Origin: Planctomycetia bacterium
GTDB lineage: Bacteria > Planctomycetota > Planctomycetia > Pirellulales > UBA1268
DNA length: 6,664 bases
NCBI GenBank assembly: GCA_009919445.1
Contig: RGBY01000141.1
Coordinates: forward strand, 1 to 6,664
Direction of reading: 5' to 3'
Shown: positions 1 to 6,006 of the stretch, piece by piece
Position numbering within the stretch: the first letter of the stretch is position 1
How the letters are laid out: every line of letters begins with the position of its first letter
Program-made: the position numbers and the translations under genes
Notes under the pieces: generated by a model
The model's input: only the letters and a program-made list of their open reading frames with translations
Databases searched by the model: none
Told to the model about the DNA's origin: nothing

Positions 1-815
1 GGATTGACCCGCACAACAAGCTTGAGTCACTCGCTCGTGGAGTGAAGCCGGCTGAGCTTGATGACCGAGATCTTCTGATCGTGCTCGACACGAGTGCCTG
101 GGCTCAGCTCGGGGCGATGGGCGAGGTGCTGAAGCGGAATCGTGAGCGGGTTTTGGTGGTTGATCACCATGTCAGTGAAGACGATCTCTCTGATCGTTGG
201 TTCAAGGACACCACGGCTGAGGCTACGGCTCGTATTGTCTACGAGATAGGCCTACGGCTTCGGGTGCCGCTGACTGAGTCGATTGCCACGCCGCTTTATG
301 CTGGTCTCTCCACCGACACGGGAGGCTTTCGCTTTCCGTCAGCCACCGGCGAAACCTTTCGTGTAGCGGCCCGGCTGGTCGATGCCGGGGCCAGTCCGAC
401 GACCGTTTACCGAGAGCTCTTTGAGCAGGACACATTATCCCGACTCCATCTGGTTGGCCGTACGCTTGCCGGGGCCCGCACCTTCAACGATGGAAACTGC
501 ATTCTGTCCACCGTCCGTCAGGCAGATATCAAAGAAGTCGGGGCGTCACCTGCCGATACAGAAGACTTGATCAATCTTACCCTGGCGGTGAAGGGCACTC
601 AGGTCGCAGCGATTCTGATTGAACAGCCTGATGGTCGGGTGAAACTGAGTTTCCGAAGCCGGGGCGGAGCTGACTGCAGTGCCTTGGCAGGTGAATTTGG
701 TGGTGGCGGTCACAAGGCTGCAGCTGGCGCGATCGTTGCGGGAACATTTGATGACATTGAGGCTCGGGTTACTGAGGCAGTTGATCGTGCCTGGCAGGCC
801 CTCCAGCCAGCGTGA
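1..815 (+). CDS. DHH/DHHA1 family phosphoesterase (NrnA-like nanoRNase/pAp phosphatase type), 5' partial
   Basis: The frame is open from the left edge (first full codon at 3) to TGA at 813-815, giving 270 visible residues. The GTG at 42 is internal, because the similarity continues upstream of it. Numbering from the first codon, an LDTS metal-site segment lies at about 28-31, the DHH motif as VDHH at 53-56, a further Asp motif (STDTGGF) at 103-109, and the DHHA1 substrate-binding motif GGGGH at 233-237, preceded by an RSRGGADCSALA stretch. This order is that of manganese-dependent DHH phosphoesterases that degrade 2-5 nt RNA and/or 3'-phosphoadenosine 5'-phosphate in the cytoplasm. The N-terminal DxD segment, roughly 60-70 residues, lies outside the window. 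NrnA function is inferred; the family also contains cyclic-di-AMP phosphodiesterases, but no PAS/GGDEF domains are visible in this part. It is followed by a 130-base gap before the Rieske gene. Confidence 0.9.
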   Translation, partial: IDPHNKLESLARGVKPAELDDRDLLIVLDTSAWAQLGAMGEVLKRNRERVLVVDHHVSEDDLSDRWFKDTTAEATARIVYEIGLRLRVPLTESIATPLYAGLSTDTGGFRFPSATGETFRVAARLVDAGASPTTVYRELFEQDTLSRLHLVGRTLAGARTFNDGNCILSTVRQADIKEVGASPADTEDLINLTLAVKGTQVAAILIEQPDGRVKLSFRSRGGADCSALAGEFGGGGHKAAAGAIVAGTFDDIEARVTEAVDRAWQALQPA

Positions 816-945
816 ACGTCAGCCACGTGAGACGCATCGGTGCATGGCAAAGTGACGGCGACGCCTCGCAAGGCTGTTTCACCTCGCAGCAGACGGCGTT
901 CATTTTTGGGTACAAGCACAACTGTTTTCCTGTGGAGAGAAAATC
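816..945 (+). other. Intergenic spacer between the phosphoesterase and Rieske genes
   Basis: This 130-base gap should contain the promoter of the Rieske-cytochrome b pair if that pair is transcribed separately from the phosphoesterase. I see no convincing -35/-10 pair and no strong terminator hairpin. The only clear signal is the ribosome binding site at its right end. Confidence 0.5.
934..939 (+). promoter_or_regulatory. Ribosome binding site of the Rieske gene
   Basis: GGAGAG lies six bases before the ATG at 946. It fixes the start of the Rieske protein, placing the twin-arginine motif at residues 16-17 as expected for an N-terminal signal-anchor. Confidence 0.7.
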
Positions 946-1506
946 ATGGCAGAGGAAACCGAAAAAGGGAGTTCGCTGGCAACTGATCAGCGGCGGGGCT
1001 TCTTGACCAAGGCCTTGGCCGTTGCCTGTGGCGGGCTGGCCACCTTTCCTCCTCTGGCGGCTGCCCTTTGGGCTGTGCTTGATCCGCTGCGAAGGACAGC
1101 AGGGGCCGGGAACTTTGTGCCTGTTGCCGACTTAAATAACGTGCCGGCCGATGGCCTGCCTCGGCAGTTTCCAGTGATCGCTGATCGGGTTGATGCCTGG
1201 ACCGGCTTTGCTGCTGAGCCCATCGGGGCTGTTTATTTGAAGCGGGATAAGGGGAGCGAGACTGTCGAGGTGCTGTCGGCAACCTGTCCACATGCCGGCT
1301 GCTTTGTCGAAATGGACCGTGAATCAAAATGCTTTCGCTGCCCCTGCCACAATAGCGCCTTTACGCTTGACGGCGGCATCGTTGCGCCCAGTCCCAGCCC
1401 CCGGCCAATGGACAGCCTGGAGTGCAAAGTCGATAAGGGCGGGGGTGTGCTGGTGAAATGGCAGAACTTCTATACCGGCATTGAGGAGAAGGTGGCCCGA
1501 CCATGA
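946..1506 (+). CDS. Rieske [2Fe-2S] subunit of a cytochrome bc-type quinol oxidoreductase
   Basis: This 186-residue protein would carry electrons from quinol, oxidised at the cytochrome b Qo site, to the c-type haems on the outer face of the cytoplasmic membrane. The N-terminus has a twin-arginine motif (QRRGFLTKA, residues 15-23) followed by a hydrophobic segment at about 22-45, typical of Tat-inserted, membrane-anchored Rieske proteins. Box I is CPHAGC (114-119) and box II is CPCHNSAF (132-139). Cluster ligands are therefore Cys114, His116, Cys132 and His135, and Cys119-Cys134 is the expected disulfide. A GG turn (143-144) and the Pro-rich PSPSPRP loop (148-154) follow, as in bc-complex Rieske folds. 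Box I has Pro-Ala where CTHLGC is usual, and box II has Phe139 where high-potential proteins have Tyr; Ser137 is kept. The stop overlaps the cytochrome b start, so the two are surely co-expressed. Dioxygenase ferredoxins lack the Tat anchor and disulfide cysteines, so they are a poor alternative. Confidence 0.95.
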   Translation: MAEETEKGSSLATDQRRGFLTKALAVACGGLATFPPLAAALWAVLDPLRRTAGAGNFVPVADLNNVPADGLPRQFPVIADRVDAWTGFAAEPIGAVYLKRDKGSETVEVLSATCPHAGCFVEMDRESKCFRCPCHNSAFTLDGGIVAPSPSPRPMDSLECKVDKGGGVLVKWQNFYTGIEEKVARP

Positions 1507-3581
1507 GTGCAACTTCATCATCGTCCTCTGAGTCCCAGCAGCGGGCTGGCATGCTGGCCCAACTGGCTGACTGGTTTGATGACCGGACGGGCTATCGGGC
1601 GTTCGTTCACGAGGCGCTCTACGAGCGGGTGCCCGGCGGGGCTCGGTGGCGGTACGTCTGGGGCAGCACGCTGGTTTTTGCCTTCATGACCCAGGTCATC
1701 ACCGGGCTGGTGCTCTGGGCGAGCTATTCCGCTAGTGCCCAGACTGCCTGGGAGAGTGTCTTCTACATTCAATACGAGATGACCGGCGGCTGGCTGCTGC
1801 GTGGCATCCATCATGTGATGGCCCAGGCCATGGTGGTGCTTCTGGCGCTGCATCTCATGCAGGTAGTGATTGATGGTGCCTATCGGGCGCCTCGCGAGGT
1901 CAATTTTTGGCTGGGGCTGATCCTCATGATGTTGGTCCTCGGCATGGCGCTCACCGGCTACCTGTTGCCGTGGGATCAAAAGGGGTACTGGGCAACGCGG
2001 GTGGCGACAAATTTGGCTGGCCTCGTGCCGCTGGTGGGGCCGTCACTTCAGCAGCTTGTGGTTGGGGGACCCGACTACGGTCACCATACGCTGACCCGGT
2101 TTTTTGCCCTGCACGCGGGCTTTCTTCCGGCTACGCTCGTGCTGTTTCTGGTGCTGCACCTCACGCTCTTTCGTAAGCACGGCCTGCATGCCAAGCAGCC
2201 CGTCACGAAGCCCGATGGCCTGTTCTGGCCAGATCAGGTGCTCAAAGATGCCGTCGCGATGCTGGCTGTGATGGCGGTGGTACTCGGCGTCATTCTGCTG
2301 CCGGCGTTGCGGGCGATGCTCGCTGGTGAGCCACTGGTGACCGGTCACTTCGGTGCTGAGTTGGGGGCTCCGGCTGACCCGTCTCAGCCCTACGCGGCCG
2401 CTCGCCCAGAGTGGTACTTCCTCTTCTTGTTTCAGTTTCTCAAGGTCTTTGAGGGCTGGGGAGCAACGGGTGAGTTCCTCGGTGCGATCATTGTGCCGGG
2501 GCTGACCCTGGGCGTCATGTTTCTGATGCCAATCCTCGGCCGCTGGAGCCTCGGGCATCGCTTTAATGTGGTGTTCACGCTGGCGGTGCTCTGCGGAGCA
2601 GGCCTGTTGACGGCGATGGCCCTGCACGAAGACTACTACGCGCTTTGGGCAGACCGATCGGCGTATGCCGATGTGGAACAGTTGCTGAATGAAACAGGCG
2701 GGGACCCGCAAAAGCTCGCTATGGCCCTGGGGAATGACGCCTCGAAGCAGGCGGTATTTGAGAAGCGGCGACATGAGTACGAGGCGATCCGCAAATCAGA
2801 GGCGTTCCTCGTGGCCGTCAAGCAGGCCAAGGCTGATGCTGAGCGGGCGATTGAATTAGCGGGGCGGCCTGAGAAGATTCCGCCCACTGGTGCACTCGCA
2901 CTCATCCGTCAAGACCCGCTGTCGCAAGGGCCACGGCTCTTTGCCCAGCACTGTGCAAGCTGTCATGCCCACGTCGACCCAGCGGCAGCCGAAGCCGAGG
3001 CGGTTTTGGCCAAGTCGTCGGCGGCGAACCTGTTTGAGTTTGGCGGCCTGTCATGGGCTCGCGGGCTCCTCGACCCGGCGCAGGTGGCGGGCCCGGCCTA
3101 CTTTGGGAACACGGCCCACAAAGATGGCGATATGGTTTCATTTGTAACTGACGACTTGAGCGATACTGAAACCTGGAAGCCTGCCGAGGTAAAGGCTGTA
3201 ATTGTGGCACTTGCAGCGGAGGCTGGACTGCCAACCGGTGGTGCTGCGGCAGGGCAGGTGAAGAAGGGGCGAGAACTCATGGCCGACACAGATCGTTGTG
3301 GAAGCTGTCATGCGTACGGTGATAACGAGACAGAACTCGGCTATGCGCCTGACCTCAACGGCTGGGGGTCGCGGGAGTGGCTGGTGGGAATCATCACTGA
3401 TCCGACCCACCAGCGGTTCTATCCCGACACGAATGACCGGATGCCGAGTTTTGGCGTTGGCCGTGATGGTGGAACGCCGACCCTTTCTGCGGCTGAGATC
3501 GGTCTTCTCGCTGACTGGCTCCGCGGCAGCTGGTACCGGCCGGCCGCATCAGTACATGAGACGGCTGGTGTCAACCAGTAG
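1503..3581 (+). CDS. Cytochrome b fused to a dihaem cytochrome c (quinol:cytochrome c oxidoreductase)
   Basis: This 692-residue membrane protein would contain the quinol oxidation and reduction sites plus its own haem c electron exit. The start ATG overlaps the Rieske TGA (ATGA), and a purine-rich GAGGAGAAGGTGG lies just upstream. Hydrophobic segments are seen at about 53-75, 101-125, 134-155, 200-222, 249-271, 323-343 and 352-374: a b6-like four-helix part followed by a subunit IV-like three-helix part. Likely haem b ligands are His103/His117 and His204/His219. The Qo-site PEWY motif is at 302-305. A charged linker (about 380-460) leads into two cytochrome c domains with CXXCH at 484-488 and 599-603; Met544 and Met647 (RMPSF) are candidate axial ligands. 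No separate c1 gene is nearby, so the C-terminal domain probably replaces it. Cytochrome b alone is usually about 400 residues, so the extension is large. Assignment of family is firm; the electron acceptor is unknown. Confidence 0.95.
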   Translation: MSATSSSSSESQQRAGMLAQLADWFDDRTGYRAFVHEALYERVPGGARWRYVWGSTLVFAFMTQVITGLVLWASYSASAQTAWESVFYIQYEMTGGWLLRGIHHVMAQAMVVLLALHLMQVVIDGAYRAPREVNFWLGLILMMLVLGMALTGYLLPWDQKGYWATRVATNLAGLVPLVGPSLQQLVVGGPDYGHHTLTRFFALHAGFLPATLVLFLVLHLTLFRKHGLHAKQPVTKPDGLFWPDQVLKDAVAMLAVMAVVLGVILLPALRAMLAGEPLVTGHFGAELGAPADPSQPYAAARPEWYFLFLFQFLKVFEGWGATGEFLGAIIVPGLTLGVMFLMPILGRWSLGHRFNVVFTLAVLCGAGLLTAMALHEDYYALWADRSAYADVEQLLNETGGDPQKLAMALGNDASKQAVFEKRRHEYEAIRKSEAFLVAVKQAKADAERAIELAGRPEKIPPTGALALIRQDPLSQGPRLFAQHCASCHAHVDPAAAEAEAVLAKSSAANLFEFGGLSWARGLLDPAQVAGPAYFGNTAHKDGDMVSFVTDDLSDTETWKPAEVKAVIVALAAEAGLPTGGAAAGQVKKGRELMADTDRCGSCHAYGDNETELGYAPDLNGWGSREWLVGIITDPTHQRFYPDTNDRMPSFGVGRDGGTPTLSAAEIGLLADWLRGSWYRPAASVHETAGVNQ

Positions 3582-3586
3582 GCAGT

Positions 3587-3612
3587 TCATGCCACGGTTG
3601 TGTCTGGCATGA
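3587..3612 (+). terminator. Possible terminator hairpin after cytochrome b
   Basis: TCATGCCA (3587-3594) and TGGCATGA (3605-3612) form a perfect 8-base inverted repeat around a 10-base loop, starting five bases after the stop codon. It is followed by CGCAATTTATT, which is only weakly T-rich, so intrinsic termination is plausible but not assured. It could instead protect the 3' end of the message. Confidence 0.4.
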
Positions 3613-3623
3613 CGCAATTTATT

Positions 3624-3705
3624 CCCCGGTTTCCACCGGGGGCTTGCTGCGCAGATCCAGTTGCGAGCAGGCCCAGTCAAGCCGCGAACGGGAGCGAGCG
3701 GACAG
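3624..3705. repeat. Intergenic repeat unit 1 (long form)
   Basis: The left part (3626-3647) is identical over 22 bases to 3782-3803 and begins with a hairpin, here CCCCGGT-TTCC-ACCGGGG (7-base stem at 3624-3630/3635-3641, 4-base loop). The right part at 3681-3705 is a variant of the GCCGCGAGCGGACAG module with about ten extra bases (ACGGGAGCGA) inside. GGCTTG at 3641-3646 is complementary to CAAGCC at 3678-3683, so the unit as a whole can fold. The function is unknown; it resembles a palindromic interspersed element rather than a gene. Confidence 0.7.
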
Positions 3706-3781
3706 CGTTTGCACAGTAGAGCGATCACGTCACGGCATCACGCGTGTCGATGTTCACCACGCGGAATGTACTTCCGATCCA

Positions 3782-3842
3782 CCGGTTTCCACCGGGGGCT
3801 TGCATCGCGCAGCTCACACCTAGTTACGCCGCGAGCGGACAG
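3782..3842. repeat. Intergenic repeat unit 2 (short form)
   Basis: The unit opens with the same 22 bases as unit 1 (3782-3803), including CCGGT-TTCC-ACCGG with a 5-base stem, and shares a following GCGCAG. It closes with GCCGCGAGCGGACAG at 3828-3842. It is about 20 bases shorter than unit 1, so the ends are conserved while the middle varies. Confidence 0.7.
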
Positions 3843-3886
3843 GCCACCGTGGAGCGTTGTGCAAACCCAGGTGCGGCTAAACCCAA

Positions 3887-3905
3887 GCAAGCCGCGAGCG
3901 GACAG
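3887..3905. repeat. Intergenic repeat unit 3 (right half only)
   Basis: GCCGCGAGCGGACAG at 3891-3905 is identical to 3828-3842. It is preceded by GCAA, so that GCAAGCC (3887-3893) is the exact reverse complement of GGCTTGC in the left part of units 1 and 2 (3641-3647, 3797-3803). No left-hand hairpin is found for this copy, so it looks like a solitary right end, or the outer partner of unit 2. Confidence 0.65.
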
Positions 3906-4038
3906 GACTGCCGCAGGGTGCTGCGTCTTGGCTGAGCTTTCCTCAGGTTTCTGCCAGAGGCGTTCTCTTGCCGACCGCCGTTATAAATTCACTGCCGCTG
4001 AGCCTGCCGGGCGGTGCTGTCTGCCAGGGACGAAAAGG

Positions 4039-4593
4039 TCAGACGATTGTCCAGCGGTCAAAAAGTTTTTCACGAAAACTCTGCCACTCAGGTCGGGGTG
4101 GGTCGCAGGGGTCATGGTCAGTTGCCGCCAGTTCGGTGACCCAGTCATCCATGCGGCGTAGTCGTCTGACAAGGGCTTCCGTCACGTTGTAGGCCAACTT
4201 ATAGGCCGCCAGCACGCCATCCCGAATCAGGTCGTCGTAACTGGCATGCTCGATCTGAATCACTTGCACTGCTGTCTGGGCATGTACATCAGCTGCGTGG
4301 GGCGAAGGATTGAAAAACGACATGTCGCCGAAATGAGCAGGTGCCTCAAGCCGAGCCAGGGTGACCTGCTTTGTTTTTGGGTCGTGCGGGTTCGCCCGGC
4401 GGATCACTTCACAGCGTCCGTCGAGTAAAACATATAGGTCGCGGCTGGTGGCTCCCTGCTCGACGATCAACTCGTCGGCTGGGAATTCGTGTACTGAGCT
4501 GATGTCAATGATCTGGGCAAGATCGGTCGCATTGAAGCCATTGAATAACGGTATGTCACGAAGCGTTTCGGGTGCGATTGCGGGCGTAGTCAT
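4039..4593 (-). CDS. Stand-alone cyclic-nucleotide-binding-fold protein (Crp-like sensor domain without HTH)
   Basis: This 184-residue soluble protein has a cNMP-binding beta-barrel fold at about residues 10-145. Diagnostic stretches are the opening IPLFNGFNATDLAQI (14-28), the VEQGATSRDLYVLLDGRCEV strand-turn (44-63), and a phosphate-binding-cassette-like FGDMSFFNPSPHAADV (88-103). The Arg that normally holds the cyclic phosphate in Crp/PKA cassettes appears as His99, so classical cAMP binding is doubtful. After the domain there is an amphipathic, Arg-rich helix (about 128-155) and a short polar tail; there is no room for a helix-turn-helix, so it is not a Crp-type transcription factor by itself. 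The ATG overlaps the glutamate dehydrogenase stop (ATGA) and has a near-perfect Shine-Dalgarno inside that gene, implying coupled translation. The role is unknown; an accessory regulator of its upstream partner is a guess. Confidence 0.85.
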   Translation of the reverse strand: MTTPAIAPETLRDIPLFNGFNATDLAQIIDISSVHEFPADELIVEQGATSRDLYVLLDGRCEVIRRANPHDPKTKQVTLARLEAPAHFGDMSFFNPSPHAADVHAQTAVQVIQIEHASYDDLIRDGVLAAYKLAYNVTEALVRRLRRMDDWVTELAATDHDPCDPPRPEWQSFREKLFDRWTIV

Positions 4594-5825
4594 TCAATCC
4601 CTCCTAGAACAGTGGCTCTGCCAACACGGCCAACACCCAGCATGAAAGCGGCGGTCCGCAATGAGACCTTGCGGGAAGAGGCCAGCTGCCAGACTTGTTC
4701 GAAGGCTTCGCCAAGAATTCGGTCAAGTTCTTGGCGAACCCGATTCATGCCCCATTGGTAATGCTGTCGGTTCTGGACCCATTCAAACCAACTGGCCGTC
4801 ACCCCGCCGGCATTACTCAGAATGTCGGGCAGAACGGTTACGCCAGCTTCGTCGAAGTAGGCATCGGCAGCTGGTTCCGTGGGAGAGTTGGCGGCTTCAA
4901 CGATGATTGGGGCACGGACGCTTTCCACATTGGCACTGGTCAGCACACCACCAAGGGCAGCGGGGATGAGAACATCGCAGTCACACGATAGAAGTTCGGC
5001 GTTTGTGACCGCATCACCTCCCTGGTATCCCTGAAGTTTGCCACTGTTGGCATGGACGTAGCGGATCATCTCCAGCACATCGAGGCCATCTTCACGATAG
5101 AAGCCGGCGGTCGCATCGCTGACAGCCACCACCCGGCATTCGGCATCACGCAGGTATTTGGCCGTATGCGTGCCGACGTTCCCAAAGCCCTGAATGGCAA
5201 CACGCGTACCGGGGATTCGCCGGCCGAGGCGGCTGAGCAGTTTGACTGTTAGCAGGCCGACACCCCGGCCTGTTGCCTCTTCGCGACCAGGGATGCCGTG
5301 GTACTCGACCGGTTTGCCTGTCACGCAGGCGGGCGAGAAGCCATGAAATTTGTCGTATTGATTCATGATCCAGGCCATCACCTCGGCCGAAGTGCCCATG
5401 TCAGGTGCTGGAATGTCGACGTCTGGACCGATCAGGTCGTGGAGATTGTCGACGAACCGTCTGGTGACCCGTTCAAGTTCCCGGGCTGACAGGGTTGCCG
5501 GATCGACGGCAATGCCCCCTTTGGCTCCGCCATAAGGAATGTTGACCACGGCTGTCTTCCAGGTCATGAGTGAGGCCAGTGCCCGAACCTCATCAAGGTC
5601 AACCTGGGGGTGGTAGCGGAGGCCACCCTTCATGGGGCCGCGGGCATTGTTGTGTTGCACGCGATAGCCAATAAAGGTGGCCACCTCTCCGGAGTCGAGT
5701 TCAACCGGAATCTGAACCTGCACCTCTCGCTGAGGGGTGAGCAGCAGCCGTCTGATATTTTCCGACAGATCGAGTTGATCGGCGGCCCGATCGAAGTAGA
5801 TATGAGTGGCTTCGCTTGAACGCAT
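4590..5825 (-). CDS. gdhA: Glutamate dehydrogenase (Glu/Leu/Phe/Val dehydrogenase family)
   Basis: This enzyme interconverts glutamate and 2-oxoglutarate plus ammonium with NAD(P)(H) in the cytoplasm. With the start at 5825 it has 411 residues, the normal size of the hexameric class. The substrate site PMKGGLRYHP is at 64-73 (Lys66), with Lys90 in the following TWKTAV and the catalytic Lys102 in PYGGAKGG (98-105). PAPDMGT (139-145) supplies the catalytic Asp142. The Rossmann loop is GFGNVG (213-218) and the C-terminal LSNAGGVTASWFEW is at 336-349. The frame stays open upstream to an ATG at 5981, but the extra 52 residues do not resemble the family and cross a 14-base tandem duplication, so I prefer 5825, which has GGGG four bases before it. 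Cofactor preference cannot be settled by eye. The cNMP-fold gene overlaps its stop, forming a two-gene unit. Confidence 0.93.
   Translation of the reverse strand: MRSSEATHIYFDRAADQLDLSENIRRLLLTPQREVQVQIPVELDSGEVATFIGYRVQHNNARGPMKGGLRYHPQVDLDEVRALASLMTWKTAVVNIPYGGAKGGIAVDPATLSARELERVTRRFVDNLHDLIGPDVDIPAPDMGTSAEVMAWIMNQYDKFHGFSPACVTGKPVEYHGIPGREEATGRGVGLLTVKLLSRLGRRIPGTRVAIQGFGNVGTHTAKYLRDAECRVVAVSDATAGFYREDGLDVLEMIRYVHANSGKLQGYQGGDAVTNAELLSCDCDVLIPAALGGVLTSANVESVRAPIIVEAANSPTEPAADAYFDEAGVTVLPDILSNAGGVTASWFEWVQNRQHYQWGMNRVRQELDRILGEAFEQVWQLASSRKVSLRTAAFMLGVGRVGRATVLGGIE
4599..4605 (-). promoter_or_regulatory. Strong ribosome binding site of the cNMP-fold gene, inside the gdh 3' end
   Basis: On the minus strand AGGAGGG stands five bases before the ATG at 4593-4591 and overlaps the last codons of glutamate dehydrogenase (Gly-Gly-Ile-Glu). 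It decides the start of the downstream gene and suggests it is translated efficiently in its own right as well as by coupling. Confidence 0.8.
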
Positions 5826-5870
5826 AATTCCCCAAGGGTTGTTGGGAACCCAATACGGGCGTTGTTCTTT

Positions 5871-5898
5871 GGTGTCGGGCAGGGGGTGTCGGGCAGGG
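5871..5898. repeat. Perfect 14-base tandem duplication upstream of gdh
   Basis: GGTGTCGGGCAGGG occurs twice head to tail (5871-5884 and 5885-5898). The unit length is not a multiple of three, which argues that this stretch is not translated as an N-terminal extension of glutamate dehydrogenase. Confidence 0.85.
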
Positions 5899-5967
5899 AA
5901 TTCGGTGAGTTGGCAGGCGGCCCCTCGCCATCGGCATGGTATCGCCCCAGCGCCGCCTTCGCCAACC

Positions 5968-6006
5968 GCAACCTGAGCCAATCCGGGCAGATCAGGTTGC
6001 TGCCCG
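5968..6006. promoter_or_regulatory. Two overlapping, mutually exclusive inverted repeats in the gdh upstream region
   Basis: GCAACCTGA (5968-5976) pairs with TCAGGTTGC (5992-6000), 9 bases with a 15-base spacer. CGGGCAG (5984-5990) pairs with CTGCCCG (6000-6006), 7 bases with a 9-base loop. The two share base 6000, and the left arm of the second lies in the spacer of the first, so forming one hinders the other. It could be an operator or an RNA switch in the gdh leader; function is not shown. Confidence 0.4.

Larger units (their letters stand above)
3582..4038. other. Non-coding convergent intergenic region carrying a repeat family
   Basis: This stretch of 457 bases lies between the stop of cytochrome b (plus) and the stop of the cNMP-fold gene (minus). 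Open frames crossing it have no recognisable domain, and their peptides are Arg/Ser/Cys-rich as expected from random reading of GC-rich repeats. Its content is the post-cytochrome hairpin, three related repeat units between 3624 and 3905, and an unstructured stretch at 3906-4038. In that stretch I find no clear terminator for the minus-strand unit; the only notable pairing is ACCGCC (3974-3979) with GGCGGT (4010-4015) across a long 30-base loop. Confidence 0.75.

Noticed and set aside
944..1327. A 127-codon minus-strand open frame over the Rieske gene
   Set aside because: It is antisense to the Rieske N-terminus and is dominated by Arg, Gln, Pro and Ser, without domain similarity.
2043..2774. 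A 243-codon minus-strand open frame inside cytochrome b
   Set aside because: It is antisense to transmembrane coding sequence whose protein is clearly real; the His/Gln/Arg-rich peptide is the typical mirror of Leu/Val/Ala-rich codons.
3626..3905. CRISPR array
   Set aside because: Only two copies of the 22-base segment exist, spaced about 134 bases apart, and the second module has irregular spacing; there is no regular repeat-spacer pattern and no cas gene.
3974..4015. Terminator for the minus-strand gdh unit
   Set aside because: The pairing ACCGCC/GGCGGT has a 30-base loop and no T tract on the minus strand; it is too weak to call.
3661..4161. A 166-codon plus-strand open frame through the intergenic repeats and into the cNMP-fold gene
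   Set aside because: It spans the repeat units and overlaps the well-supported minus-strand gene; its peptide is low-complexity, rich in Arg, Ser and Cys, with no recognisable domain and no good ribosome binding site.
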